A DNA stretch of 64,000 nucleotides from assembly GCF_021032705.1 (NCBI RefSeq), contig NZ_JAHVXI010000001.1:868001-932000 (forward strand). The letters run 5' to 3'. The DNA is from Psychroserpens luteolus (GTDB taxonomy: Bacteria; Bacteroidota; Bacteroidia; Flavobacteriales; Flavobacteriaceae). Of this stretch, positions 1 to 9,254 are shown in pieces. The translations under genes were made by a program, and so were the position numbers. The notes below the pieces were generated by a model, which worked only from the letters and a program-made list of their open reading frames with translations, did not search any database and was not told where the DNA came from. The number at the start of each line of letters is the position of its first letter. Position 1 is the first letter of the stretch.

Positions 1-126
1 ATGATGGCTAATTTGTTTGATCGACCAAAATTGTCAGAAATTTTGATGAAAGGATTGCAATGGTTTCCAGGTGTTTTGCCATATATCATTAAACGAACGC
101 ATGGTAAATTAATGCAGATTGAATGA
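1..126 (+). CDS. C-terminal fragment of upstream operon gene (possibly FAD-dependent oxidoreductase)
   Basis: An open frame enters from the left edge and stops with TGA at 124-126, giving about 41 residues that end in ...RTHGKLMQIE. The two ATGs at positions 1 and 4 cannot be distinguished from internal methionines. The stop overlaps the ATG of the methyltransferase (ATGA), so this is the first visible gene of the polyketide operon. Similar operons often carry an FAD/NAD(P)-dependent oxidoreductase here, but the fragment has no diagnostic motif and that name rests on context only. Confidence 0.45.
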   Translation: MMANLFDRPKLSEILMKGLQWFPGVLPYIIKRTHGKLMQIE

Positions 127-836
127 GCTTACTCGTCAATACAAAATATAGAAGTGATGCAGAAGAAATCATGGATGATTTGGACTATAATGGTCCAATA
201 CTTCATGATGCGCTCGATAAATTAGCAAAGATCAACCAATGGTTAGGAGGAAATAAAGTGACGCTTAGCGGACTTAAAAAAGTACTAAAGAATCAACCAA
301 AAGGGAAACCTATTACCATTATTGATCTTGGATGCGGAAGTGGAGATATGTTGAGAACCGTTTCACAATTTGGAAAACGTAATGGCTATAATTTTCAATT
401 GCTAGGCATTGATGCTAATCACCATACAATCGATTATGCTAAGGCATCATCAAAAGCGTATAAAAACATTGAGTTTAAAGCCATAGATATTTTCTCGGAA
501 GATTTTAAACAACTCAACTATGACTTGGTATTGACGACATTATTTTTACACCATTTTAAGGAAGACGAATTAGTGTCGTTTTTAAAACCTGTTTTAGTAA
601 AAGCGAAGTTAGGCATTGTAGTTAACGATTTACACAGGCATAAACTAGCCTATTATCTTTTTAAACTATTGTGTTTAACGATAAAGAACAAAACAATAAT
701 TGAAGATGGGTTAACGTCTGTACTAAGAGGGTTTAAACGACAAGAATTAATACATATATCACAACAATTGCATGCCAATTATCAAATAGAATGGAAATGG
801 GCATTTCGTTTCCAGTGGCTATTGAAGCAAAAATAA
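123..836 (+). CDS. class I SAM-dependent methyltransferase of the polyketide operon
   Basis: 237 residues. A Rossmann-type SAM motif, IDLGCGSGD, lies at about residues 67-75, followed by an acidic strand end (LGIDAN) and a post-I region around VLTTLFLHHF. This is typical of small-molecule or quinone-type methyltransferases. ATG overlaps the stop of the preceding gene and the next gene begins one base after its stop, so it is translationally linked to the type III PKS. It probably methylates the polyketide or aryl intermediate. The substrate cannot be read from the sequence. Confidence 0.8.
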   Translation: MSLLVNTKYRSDAEEIMDDLDYNGPILHDALDKLAKINQWLGGNKVTLSGLKKVLKNQPKGKPITIIDLGCGSGDMLRTVSQFGKRNGYNFQLLGIDANHHTIDYAKASSKAYKNIEFKAIDIFSEDFKQLNYDLVLTTLFLHHFKEDELVSFLKPVLVKAKLGIVVNDLHRHKLAYYLFKLLCLTIKNKTIIEDGLTSVLRGFKRQELIHISQQLHANYQIEWKWAFRFQWLLKQK

Positions 837-837
837 T

Positions 838-1890
838 ATGAGTGTAAAAATAACAGCTGTAGCTAAACAATTGCCTAAATATACTAGAGAGACTAAAGAT
901 ATTATTCCGTATTTAAACCTTTGGCTAACTGGTCAGGAAGAGCGCTTTCAACGTAAAGTAGTTAAGCTTTTTGAAAATGCTGGAGTCGATAGGCGTTACT
1001 CTATTATGGATGCTGAAGATGTCTTTATGAAAACCTCTTTCGAAGAAAAAAATGACATTTATTCAAAAGAAGTCGTGAAGCTAGCCGAACAATCTTTGAG
1101 TAAAGCCCTTGAAAAAGTCAGCCTAAAACCTACAGATATTGATTATATCATAACGGTAAGTTGTACAGGAATCATGATTCCATCTATGGATGCTTATCTA
1201 ATAAATAATCTTAAGATGAAACAAGACATTGTAAGGCTTCCTGTAACCGAAATGGGCTGTGCTGCTGGTGTTTCAGGGATTATCTATGCAAAGAATTTTT
1301 TAAAAGCTAATCCTAATAAACGCGCTGCCGTCATTGCTGTAGAATCACCAACGGCAACCTTTCAGTTAGATGATTTTTCGATGGTAAATATTGTAAGTGC
1401 TGCTATTTTTGGAGATGGAGCTTCAAGCGTGATCTTATCATCTTATGAAAACGAAGAAGGGCCTAAGATTATTGATGAAGCCATGTACCACTTTTATGAT
1501 GCTGAAACTATGATGGGTTTTAAATTGGTAAATACGGGGTTACAAATGATTTTAGATAAAGCAGTTCCTGAAACGATTGCTACTCATTTTCCTAAAATTG
1601 TACATCCTTTTTTAAAGCAGAATGGTATAACCATTGAAGATGTTGACCATCTTATTTTTCATCCAGGAGGAAAGAAAATCGTGCAAACAGTTGAAGATTT
1701 ATTTGGCTCATTAGGAAAAAACATAGAAGACACCAAAGAGGTATTGAAACGTTATGGAAATATGAGTAGCGCAACAGTATTATATGTACTAGAGCGGTTT
1801 ATGGATAAGCAATTACCAAAAGGTGATAAAGGTTTAATGTTAAGCTTTGGGCCAGGGTTTTCAGCACAACGAATTTTATTAGAATGGTAA
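838..1890 (+). CDS. type III polyketide synthase (chalcone/stilbene synthase-like)
   Basis: 350 residues, the usual size of a single-domain type III PKS. The thiolase-fold triad is visible: Cys141 in TEMGCAAG, His275 in LIFHPGGKK and Asn308 in YGNMSSAT. Such enzymes extend an acyl starter with malonyl units and cyclise it to pyrones, resorcinols or phloroglucinols. Here it is embedded with ACP-dependent FAS-type genes, suggesting that a locally made acyl chain is the starter. Its 3' end overlaps the next gene by 7 nt. Family assignment is secure; the product is unknown. Confidence 0.92.
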   Translation: MSVKITAVAKQLPKYTRETKDIIPYLNLWLTGQEERFQRKVVKLFENAGVDRRYSIMDAEDVFMKTSFEEKNDIYSKEVVKLAEQSLSKALEKVSLKPTDIDYIITVSCTGIMIPSMDAYLINNLKMKQDIVRLPVTEMGCAAGVSGIIYAKNFLKANPNKRAAVIAVESPTATFQLDDFSMVNIVSAAIFGDGASSVILSSYENEEGPKIIDEAMYHFYDAETMMGFKLVNTGLQMILDKAVPETIATHFPKIVHPFLKQNGITIEDVDHLIFHPGGKKIVQTVEDLFGSLGKNIEDTKEVLKRYGNMSSATVLYVLERFMDKQLPKGDKGLMLSFGPGFSAQRILLEW

Positions 1891-2678
1891 AAGAATTTGA
1901 ACACAAAAACTATTGGGCACTCATTTTGGGAGGTTCTAGCGGATTAGGTTTAGCTACAGCAAAAAAACTCGCTAAACACGGGATGAATATATGTGTTATT
2001 CATCGAAATTCCAGATCTCAAGAGACGGAAATTAATGCTGAGTTTGATAAAATCAAAGCCGAAGGAGTAACGTTTAAATCGTATAATGTAGATGCATTTA
2101 AGCCAGAAAAACGCGAACAAATTATTAGCGAATTAGATGCAATATTAGAAGGAGGAAAAATAAGAAGTTTAGTGCATAGTGTTGCCAAAGGAAATTTAAA
2201 ACCTATGTTAGATGATGAAAAACCAACACTTCAAAATGATGATTTCAATTTAACTATCAATGCAATGGCAATTAGCTTATACGATTGGACCAAGTCTCTT
2301 TTTGAGGCAAAATTATTTTCAGAAGACGCACGAATCATAAGCTTCACTAGCGAAGGTAATACGAAAGCATGGAAGAATTATGCAGCAGTTTCAGCCGCAA
2401 AGGTGACGCTAGAAGCCATTACAAGAAATATTGCTTTAGAATTTGCACCATATGGTATTAGGGCCAATTGTATTCAAGCAGGTGTTACAGATACAGCTTC
2501 ATTGCGAATGATTCCTGGTAGTGATCAAATAAAAGTACACAGTTTAAAACGCAACCCATTTAAACGGCTAACCCAACCTGAAGACGTCGCCAATGCCGTC
2601 TATCTATTAAGTAAAGATGAAGCGCGTTGGATAAATGGTTGTGTAATTCCTGTCGATGGAGGTGAGCATATAAGTTAA
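1884..2678 (+). CDS. SDR-family reductase, FabL/FabI-like active-site spacing
   Basis: 264 residues with a Rossmann glycine motif (GGSSGLGLA, about 16-24). The catalytic pair is Tyr166-x6-Lys173 (NYAAVSAAK). Ordinary ketoreductases have Y-x3-K, while the x6 spacing and the LVHSVAKG segment are features of enoyl-ACP reductases of the FabL/FabI type. I therefore favour enoyl reduction of an ACP-bound chain over ketoreduction. It overlaps the PKS gene and is followed one base after its stop by the dehydratase. If this is the enoyl reductase, the beta-keto reduction step must be supplied by the housekeeping FabG. Confidence 0.8.
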   Translation: MVKEFEHKNYWALILGGSSGLGLATAKKLAKHGMNICVIHRNSRSQETEINAEFDKIKAEGVTFKSYNVDAFKPEKREQIISELDAILEGGKIRSLVHSVAKGNLKPMLDDEKPTLQNDDFNLTINAMAISLYDWTKSLFEAKLFSEDARIISFTSEGNTKAWKNYAAVSAAKVTLEAITRNIALEFAPYGIRANCIQAGVTDTASLRMIPGSDQIKVHSLKRNPFKRLTQPEDVANAVYLLSKDEARWINGCVIPVDGGEHIS

Positions 2679-2679
2679 A

Positions 2680-3117
2680 ATGACAGAACAACAGATTATA
2701 GCATTATTACCTTATCAAGAACCTTTTTTGTTTGTTGATGGGCTTAGTGCGTTTTCTGCTGAAGGGATTACAGGGCACTATACTTTTCAAAAAAATGCTT
2801 ATTTCTATAAAGGACATTTTAAAAACAACCCAATTACACCAGGTGTTATTCTAACAGAGTGTATGGCGCAAATCGGACTGGTATGCTTAGGCATTTATAT
2901 GTTGAAAGACGAGCTTTCAGATCATACGAATCCTCAAATTGCATTGACTTCAAGTCAGGTAGATTTCTTTTTACCAGTATATCCAGGCGAGAAAGTGACA
3001 GTAGTTTCAGAAAAGGAGCTGTTTCGATTTAATAAACTAAAATGCAAGGTTAAATTATTTAATGAGAACGGTGATTTGGTATGTCGCGGAAGAATTTCAG
3101 GAATGATCAAAGCATGA
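2680..3117 (+). CDS. FabZ-like hotdog 3-hydroxyacyl-ACP dehydratase
   Basis: 145 residues with a single hotdog domain. His46 in YKGHF and Glu60 in PGVILTECMAQ match the FabZ catalytic His and Glu, and the central-helix sequence is FabZ-like. It would dehydrate 3-hydroxyacyl-ACP in the chain-building part of the pathway. It starts one base after the reductase stop, and its TGA overlaps the ATG of the ketosynthase (ATGA at 3114-3117). Confidence 0.85.
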   Translation: MTEQQIIALLPYQEPFLFVDGLSAFSAEGITGHYTFQKNAYFYKGHFKNNPITPGVILTECMAQIGLVCLGIYMLKDELSDHTNPQIALTSSQVDFFLPVYPGEKVTVVSEKELFRFNKLKCKVKLFNENGDLVCRGRISGMIKA

Positions 3118-4385
3118 AAAACAGAGTCGTCATAACGGGTTTAGGAGTTGTATCACCAAATGGTGTTGGCCTTGATGCATTTACTACAGCTATCAAAAAA
3201 GGACAGCCAGGAATTACCTTCCACCAGCAATTAGCCGACTTACAATTTTCTTGCTGTATAGGAGGAGTGCCTCTAATTTCCGAAGAAAAAAAACTCGAAT
3301 ACCTCACGCCTTTACAACTAAGAGGTTTTAATAGTTCTGGGATTTTATATGGATGTATCGCGGGAATGGATGCATGGAGAGATGCAGGACTATCAATTGA
3401 TCCTAAAAGTAAATTGGACTTCGATAGTGGAACTGTTTTCGGTACAGGAACATCTGGTGTTGAGAAGTTCAGAGAAGCGATCTATAAACTCGATGACAAA
3501 CAAGTCAAACGCTTAGGGAGTACCGTTGTAGTACAAACTATGGCTAGTGGTATTAGTGCATTTTTGGGAGGTATCTTAGGTTTAGGAAATCAAGTAACAA
3601 CAAATTCTTCGGCATGTACCACAGGAACCGAAGCCATTTTAATGGGTTATGAGCGTATTAAAAATGGTCAAGCCAAATGTATGCTGGTTGGGAGTTGTAG
3701 TGATGATGGCCCATACATTTGGGGTGGATTTGATGCCATGCGAGTAATGACCTATAAGCACAACGATACACCTGAGCAAGGCTCACGTCCTATGAGTGCT
3801 AGTGCTTCTGGATTTGTGCCAGGATCTGGTGCAGGAGCTTTGGTATTGGAGTCTTTGGAGAGTGCTTTGGAGCGAAACGCAAAGATCTATGCTGAGGTTT
3901 TAGGCGGACATATAAATTCTGGAGGTCAACGGCAAGGTGGTACTATGACTGCGCCAAATCCCGAAGCTGTTCAGCACTGTATCAAAGAGGCTGTTGTCAA
4001 TGCCAATATTTCAGCTATAGACATTGATACGATTAATGGGCATTTAACAGCAACGTCAAAAGACGCTTTAGAGGTTGAGAACTGGACCAAGGCTCTAGAT
4101 AGACAGGGTAATGATTTTCCATATATCAATTCTTTAAAATCTATGGTGGGTCATTGTTTGGCTGCAGCAGGAAGTATCGAATCTGTAGCAACAGTATTGC
4201 AGTTAAAAGAACAATTTGTGTTTCCAAATATTAATTGTGATGATGTTCATCCAGAAATTTCCAATTTAATTTCCGAAGAAAAGATTGTAAAACGTGCACT
4301 AAAAACTGAATTAAATATTGCAGCAAAAGCCAGTTTTGGTTTTGGTGATGTGAATGCTTGTATTATCTTTAAGAGATATAATTAA
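3114..4385 (+). CDS. beta-ketoacyl-ACP synthase, FabF-like
   Basis: 423 residues when started at ATG 3114, which overlaps the preceding stop and begins MKNRVVITGLG as in FabF proteins. An in-frame ATG at 3081 would add 11 residues and is rejected. The condensing-enzyme triad is complete: Cys168 in NSSACTTG, a first His in NGHLTATSKD and a second His in KSMVGHCLAAAG. It would elongate an acyl chain on the ACP encoded four bases downstream. The His motif reads GHLTA rather than the common HGTGT, so it belongs to a specialised subfamily and not the housekeeping FabF. Confidence 0.88.
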   Translation: MKNRVVITGLGVVSPNGVGLDAFTTAIKKGQPGITFHQQLADLQFSCCIGGVPLISEEKKLEYLTPLQLRGFNSSGILYGCIAGMDAWRDAGLSIDPKSKLDFDSGTVFGTGTSGVEKFREAIYKLDDKQVKRLGSTVVVQTMASGISAFLGGILGLGNQVTTNSSACTTGTEAILMGYERIKNGQAKCMLVGSCSDDGPYIWGGFDAMRVMTYKHNDTPEQGSRPMSASASGFVPGSGAGALVLESLESALERNAKIYAEVLGGHINSGGQRQGGTMTAPNPEAVQHCIKEAVVNANISAIDIDTINGHLTATSKDALEVENWTKALDRQGNDFPYINSLKSMVGHCLAAAGSIESVATVLQLKEQFVFPNINCDDVHPEISNLISEEKIVKRALKTELNIAAKASFGFGDVNACIIFKRYN

Positions 4386-4388
4386 GCT

Positions 4389-4643
4389 ATGACCAAAGAC
4401 GAATTAATTGCCAAATTAAAAACTATTGTTCAACCCTATATTCAAGACGAAGCAGCCTTTGACAACCTGTCTGAAGACACAGATTTTATCAATGATCTCA
4501 AGATTAACTCTGCGAATCTTGTTGATGTTATTCTAGATGTGGAAGATGAGTTTGATATTAGAATCGAAAACGACGATATGGAAAAAATGATTTCGGTTAA
4601 AGCAGCTATGGGCATCGTCAATGAAAAATTAGCCGAAAAATGA
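4389..4643 (+). CDS. acyl carrier protein with atypical NSA attachment motif
   Basis: 84 residues, acidic, with a four-helix ACP pattern. The phosphopantetheine serine is probably Ser41 in LKINSANLVD. The usual DSL motif is replaced by NSA, which marks it as a dedicated ACP and not the fatty-acid synthesis AcpP. It starts three bases after the ketosynthase stop and overlaps the phosphopantetheinyl transferase start (ATGA). The adjacent transferase is the likely activating enzyme. Confidence 0.85.
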   Translation: MTKDELIAKLKTIVQPYIQDEAAFDNLSEDTDFINDLKINSANLVDVILDVEDEFDIRIENDDMEKMISVKAAMGIVNEKLAEK

Positions 4644-5212
4644 TAGGCAACGACATTGTCGATTTAAAGTATATTAAAGAGACCTCTAATTGGAAACGTC
4701 CTCGTTTTTTAGATAAGGTGTTTACGACAAAAGAGCAGCATCTTATTTTGTCTTCGGAAAACCAACATCAAATGGTTTGGTTACTATGGAGCATGAAAGA
4801 AGCGGCTTATAAATGTCATGTTCAGCAATATGGAAGGCGTTTTTTTAATCCGAAACGATTAGTGTGTGAGCTCATTTCCGAAGATAAAGGACAAGTCAAT
4901 ATTGACGCTATCCAATATTATACAGCAACAATAGTAACTAAAGATTATGTTTATACCATTGCTAAGCAAACCGATGACCAACCTGTTGAGACTTCTATTA
5001 TTGAAACTAAAGCTCCTAAACTGGCAACACAAAGTGTCCTATTAAAACGATACGCTCTAGAATCTATTGCTGAAGTTAAACACTTAGATCTTGATATGTT
5101 AGAAATTAGAAAAACCAAAATTGGAGCCCCTGAAGTTTACTATGCTTCTCAAAAAACGCCTATTGATTTGACTTTAACTCATTGTGGGCGCTTTTCAAGC
5201 TTTGCGTTTTAA
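4640..5212 (+). CDS. 4'-phosphopantetheinyl transferase (Sfp/AcpS superfamily)
   Basis: 190 residues. The N-terminal GNDIVDL motif and the downstream WSMKEAAYK motif supply the magnesium- and CoA-binding residues of the superfamily. It would convert the neighbouring apo-ACP to holo form. ATGA overlap with the ACP and the same orientation place it last in the operon. The next gene begins about 70 bp downstream and is functionally unrelated. Confidence 0.88.
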   Translation: MIGNDIVDLKYIKETSNWKRPRFLDKVFTTKEQHLILSSENQHQMVWLLWSMKEAAYKCHVQQYGRRFFNPKRLVCELISEDKGQVNIDAIQYYTATIVTKDYVYTIAKQTDDQPVETSIIETKAPKLATQSVLLKRYALESIAEVKHLDLDMLEIRKTKIGAPEVYYASQKTPIDLTLTHCGRFSSFAF

Positions 5213-5282
5213 AGATTAAAAATTGAGTGTGTTATGTTTGATTTGTAGTATCTTTATTACAATTAAAACCATCAATCATATT

Positions 5283-6734
5283 ATGAAATATCTTTATATT
5301 GCTTTAGCAATAGCTCTCACTCTTTTTAGTTGCCAAGACACAAAAACGATCAAACCTACAACACTAACCATCAAGACCAATGTAGACACGGTTAGTGTTG
5401 CAAAAGTATTTAGACCTGTTAATGGTACTATATTATGGGATAATATCTTGGACGAATTCATCAAAAATGAAGGCGATTCACTTTCGGGAGATTTAAATAT
5501 AGAGGGCTCTGAAATAGTAAGGGTATTAGTTGGCGGAAAACGATTCAGAATGATTTTATTTCCTAACCAAAATTACGGAGTTGGGTTTCAAGATGACTCG
5601 AGAGTTTTTACTGGAGATAATGCCAAAGGACAAGAGGCTTTGAATGCATTTGATAGAACATATGCATCGAGTTTTACATTTTTAAATATCTTCACGCAAG
5701 ATACCACAGCTACTTTATTATCCAATCATATTTCAGACCTCAAAACTAAAGACATCTCAATTATAGATGACCTATTGAAAACAGAAGCTATAGATGCCGA
5801 TTTCTATGAGGTTTTAAAAACAGAGATTGATTATTATTATGCTGATGGTTTAGTTAACATTGCCAATTATAAGAGTGAGCGAGCAGAAGGTAAGACACTT
5901 AGAGATCTTAAAGATTTAATAGAAGCAACAAAGGTTGCTTTTCCTTTTACAGCTGAACAAAAACCAATAAACTGGGTAGACTATGTCATGGAAGCAGAAA
6001 TTCGACCAGCCATTGTAGAACGTTATAATAAAGAGGATCGAATACAATTTTTCAAATTGGATACGATTCATCATATATATAAAAGCATTATCAAACAGCA
6101 ACTAGAAGAACCATTTAGAGAACAGTTACTTGCTAATTATATACTGAATGCTTCTAGGCAAAACCAATATGAAAAGAGCTTAATCCAAATTTTTGATGAG
6201 TTCAATATGAATTATCCTGAGAGTGTTTACAGTTCATATCTTGAAAAAGATATTTCAAAAATTAGAACATACTATCAGAAAATTCAGGGAGAGTTACCAA
6301 AATCGGTGACGTTTGTAGAGGGCGAACAAATCAATACATTACAGGAGCTTCTTAAAGAGTTTGAAGGAGAGAAGCTTTATATTGACGTTTGGGCAACATG
6401 GTGTGGTCCTTGTAAACGTGAATTCGCCAATAACCATATGATAGTAGATATTCTTGAAGACAATGGTTATAAAAAATTATTTATTTCACTTGATCAACCA
6501 GAAGCAAAGGATAAGTGGATAGAGTTAATAAAATATTATGACTTATCGGGCTATCATCATTTGGCAAATCGAGAATTTTTTATTGATTTTGAAAAGAATC
6601 ATTCAGCGGTGAAAAATGGTATTGCCATTCCGCAATACCTATTAATTGACAGCAATGGGAAAATAATTACAAATACTGCCCCTCGGCCAGGAGATCCAGA
6701 TGCTATACTGAAATTAATTCAGGATCAATCTTAA
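5283..6734 (+). CDS. thioredoxin-fold lipoprotein (TlpA/ResA-like C-terminal domain)
   Basis: 483 residues from ATG 5283. That start gives a clean lipoprotein signal with LFSC and Cys17 as the lipidated residue, while an upstream in-frame ATG at 5223 would precede the signal and is rejected. The first 340 residues form an unassigned region typical of Bacteroidota TlpA-like proteins. The C-terminal third is a thioredoxin domain with WATWCGPCK, Cys374 and Cys377. It is probably an envelope thiol-disulfide oxidoreductase. It follows the polyketide operon but has its own leader, and I see no functional link. Confidence 0.82.
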   Translation: MKYLYIALAIALTLFSCQDTKTIKPTTLTIKTNVDTVSVAKVFRPVNGTILWDNILDEFIKNEGDSLSGDLNIEGSEIVRVLVGGKRFRMILFPNQNYGVGFQDDSRVFTGDNAKGQEALNAFDRTYASSFTFLNIFTQDTTATLLSNHISDLKTKDISIIDDLLKTEAIDADFYEVLKTEIDYYYADGLVNIANYKSERAEGKTLRDLKDLIEATKVAFPFTAEQKPINWVDYVMEAEIRPAIVERYNKEDRIQFFKLDTIHHIYKSIIKQQLEEPFREQLLANYILNASRQNQYEKSLIQIFDEFNMNYPESVYSSYLEKDISKIRTYYQKIQGELPKSVTFVEGEQINTLQELLKEFEGEKLYIDVWATWCGPCKREFANNHMIVDILEDNGYKKLFISLDQPEAKDKWIELIKYYDLSGYHHLANREFFIDFEKNHSAVKNGIAIPQYLLIDSNGKIITNTAPRPGDPDAILKLIQDQS

Positions 6735-6890
6735 AGATAATCAACTAGAAATAGTGTTGTATTCAAAGTTATAGTGTTCGATAATATATGCAGCGAGGTT
6801 TAACTATCGCTCTGCACGATCTAAGACCTAGGCATCAAAGTACAATATTAAAAACAACAGGATTTAAGATCTATTTCTAAAACCTATACT

Positions 6891-9254
6891 TTAAAAATTT
6901 ACTCTAAATACAATATTTGGCGTAATACCAAGTCCAATGGTGGTTTGTTCTACTAACCTTGGGTCGTCATCTTGATTATGCTCTATTTCAAATGTTTTAT
7001 CTATTTGGTTTTTCTGGTTATAGATATTTAATACCGAGGCACCCAGACGAGCTTTGACAGATTTTTTCTCACCGATAAAAAAATCATAAGTGATGCTTGC
7101 ATCTAGTTTGTGATACGTATTAAGACGTTTATTATTTTGATCTGAAAAAGTTACTCTGTATTCTGTTTCACCTATATCATTTGTAAAAGTCTCTATTCCA
7201 GATGGATTTGAATACGGTTTTCCCGAGGCCAAAGACCAGCCTAAGGATAGTTGAAATTGTTTATACTTATAAGTGTTGGACCAAGAAATTATATGACGTT
7301 GGTCAAAATTACCAGGAAAGGAACCGTCTTGGATGCCTTTAAATTTAAAATCGGTTTTGCTTAATGAATAAGCTACCCATGTTCGAAAATGTTTAATTCG
7401 TTTTTTTAATAATACATCTAATCCATAGATTTTACTGCTACCAAAAACATAGCGTTCTTCATCAACACTCACCTCGTTAAATCCTTTAGTTAAAGAGGTT
7501 AATCCTTTAATTTCTTTAAAATAACCTTCAATATCTGCGGTCCATCCATTTTTAGAGAACAATACACCAGCCGCTATTTGCTTGTTGTTTAATACAGGAG
7601 TTTCATCTTCATCTGACAATACCCATAAGACATTGTCCAAACCAAGTTCATTAAATTCAAAAGACACTAGTTTGCTTATTGCTTGATTTTTTATTTCTGC
7701 AGAGGCCTTTACCTTCCATACATTATTAAAAGCATAATCTGTATATAGCCTAGGTTCTATATACCATTTTTGATTATCGGTAAACAAACTATTTCTAAGC
7801 CCCATTCTTACATACCAACCTTTTGACTGAAAATTGTATTCTCCAAATATGCTATGAAAACTCTGATTATTACTTTCATTAAAACTTTCATCATCTTCAT
7901 TTAAGAAACGCAGATTATAACTTACATCTGCTGTGGTTACATCATAACCCAAAGAGATGTTTTGTTGTTCATTAATTTTATATCTTAATTGCAATAAAGC
8001 ACCTCTGTCTTTAATATTGTTTTCTTTGGAAAAGTTCTCCTCCAATACATTGTTTGTCGATTGTATAAAATCATATTTAGAAGTATAATCAGATAACCGT
8101 AGTTCAGCATCGATTTTCCAATCTGATGTTAATAGGCCATTCCAATGAAAACTGAGACCATTATTATTAAGTTCTAACATATCAGATGATACTTCATTAT
8201 CAATGTCTTCGTTTTTATAATCAAGTCTGTTACTTATTTTTAAGGCACTAACACTGAAAGTGTGATTTGTATTAGGTTGAAAAATTACTTTTGTACTAAG
8301 ATCTGTGAAATAAAAATCATTTTCTAAAATAGTTAATTCTTCTTCTTCAACAATATCATTGATTTCTTCCACTCTTGTGTTTTGATAAACTTTATTACTT
8401 AATGCTGTAAATGGAGGGGAATCAAAAAGGTCTGTAGTAGCTCTTCTTGCAGAGACTATAATGCCTATTTTTTCATCGAGTAATGATGTTTTAACTAATG
8501 CATCTGCTTGCAATAAATTACTACCCAATCCAATAGTTGTTTTTTCTGGAACAGTTTCAGTCATATGCATATCTATAACTCCAGCAATACGTTCGCCATA
8601 TTTAACGCTTGCACCACTACGATATACATCAACTTGCTCTATAATGTATGGGTTTAATGGAGAGATCATGCCAAATAGATGTCCTTCATGATACATTTTA
8701 ATGCCATCTAATAAAATAAGATTTTGATCTGGTGTTCCGCCTCTGATATGTAAATTGGATGCCGATTCTGTAGGACTTGAAATACCTGGTAATAACTGAA
8801 GGCTTTGTAGTACATCTGGTTCGGTTAAACCAGGCAGAATACCTAATTTATCGGGTCGCATAGTAACTGAACCATCTTTCTTTTTTTGATAAAAACCTGA
8901 GGTTAAATACTCGGCAACCAAAAGAACTTCATCCAAGGTGTTAATATATATTAGTTCTTCTGGTTCTTTATAAAGAGGTTTGACGATAATATTAGTTGTA
9001 TTTATATACTGAAATTCCAACGCACTTTGTTGAGAGATCATTGCTATTATTGTTTTTAAATCTGCATTGCCAGAAAAAGAAAAACGTTTGCCGTCAAACA
9101 AACTACTATTAAATGAAAAGCGAATATTGTAACGTGTTTCAATATCCTTTACTACTTGTATAAGAGGGGTATTGTTATAGTTAAATGTATGCTCTTGAGC
9201 GTATAGTTTAGTTGAGAGTACAAGAAAAAACAGAAATAATATGTAACGCCTCAT
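6891..9254 (-). CDS. TonB-dependent receptor with N-terminal STN signalling domain
   Basis: 787 residues. Signal peptide ends near LYAQ; an STN (secretin/TonB N-terminal) domain covers about residues 20-95; then a TonB plug with LHIRGGTPDQN and LLDGIKMYHEGHLFG; then a beta-barrel ending in the aromatic-terminal VFRVNF. STN-bearing receptors pass occupancy signals to FecR-type anti-sigma factors. It directly follows fecR with the stop and start sharing one base, and the ECF sigma gene lies upstream of both. The ligand is unknown. Confidence 0.88.
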   Translation of the reverse strand: MRRYILFLFFLVLSTKLYAQEHTFNYNNTPLIQVVKDIETRYNIRFSFNSSLFDGKRFSFSGNADLKTIIAMISQQSALEFQYINTTNIIVKPLYKEPEELIYINTLDEVLLVAEYLTSGFYQKKKDGSVTMRPDKLGILPGLTEPDVLQSLQLLPGISSPTESASNLHIRGGTPDQNLILLDGIKMYHEGHLFGMISPLNPYIIEQVDVYRSGASVKYGERIAGVIDMHMTETVPEKTTIGLGSNLLQADALVKTSLLDEKIGIIVSARRATTDLFDSPPFTALSNKVYQNTRVEEINDIVEEEELTILENDFYFTDLSTKVIFQPNTNHTFSVSALKISNRLDYKNEDIDNEVSSDMLELNNNGLSFHWNGLLTSDWKIDAELRLSDYTSKYDFIQSTNNVLEENFSKENNIKDRGALLQLRYKINEQQNISLGYDVTTADVSYNLRFLNEDDESFNESNNQSFHSIFGEYNFQSKGWYVRMGLRNSLFTDNQKWYIEPRLYTDYAFNNVWKVKASAEIKNQAISKLVSFEFNELGLDNVLWVLSDEDETPVLNNKQIAAGVLFSKNGWTADIEGYFKEIKGLTSLTKGFNEVSVDEERYVFGSSKIYGLDVLLKKRIKHFRTWVAYSLSKTDFKFKGIQDGSFPGNFDQRHIISWSNTYKYKQFQLSLGWSLASGKPYSNPSGIETFTNDIGETEYRVTFSDQNNKRLNTYHKLDASITYDFFIGEKKSVKARLGASVLNIYNQKNQIDKTFEIEHNQDDDPRLVEQTTIGLGITPNIVFRVNF

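Noticed and set aside
3107-3307. A 66-residue - strand ORF at the ketosynthase start
   Set aside because: It lies entirely antisense within the well-supported ketosynthase gene and shows no independent signal.
5223-5282. Upstream start of the thioredoxin-fold lipoprotein
   Set aside because: It would place 20 residues before a clean lipoprotein signal peptide starting at 5283.
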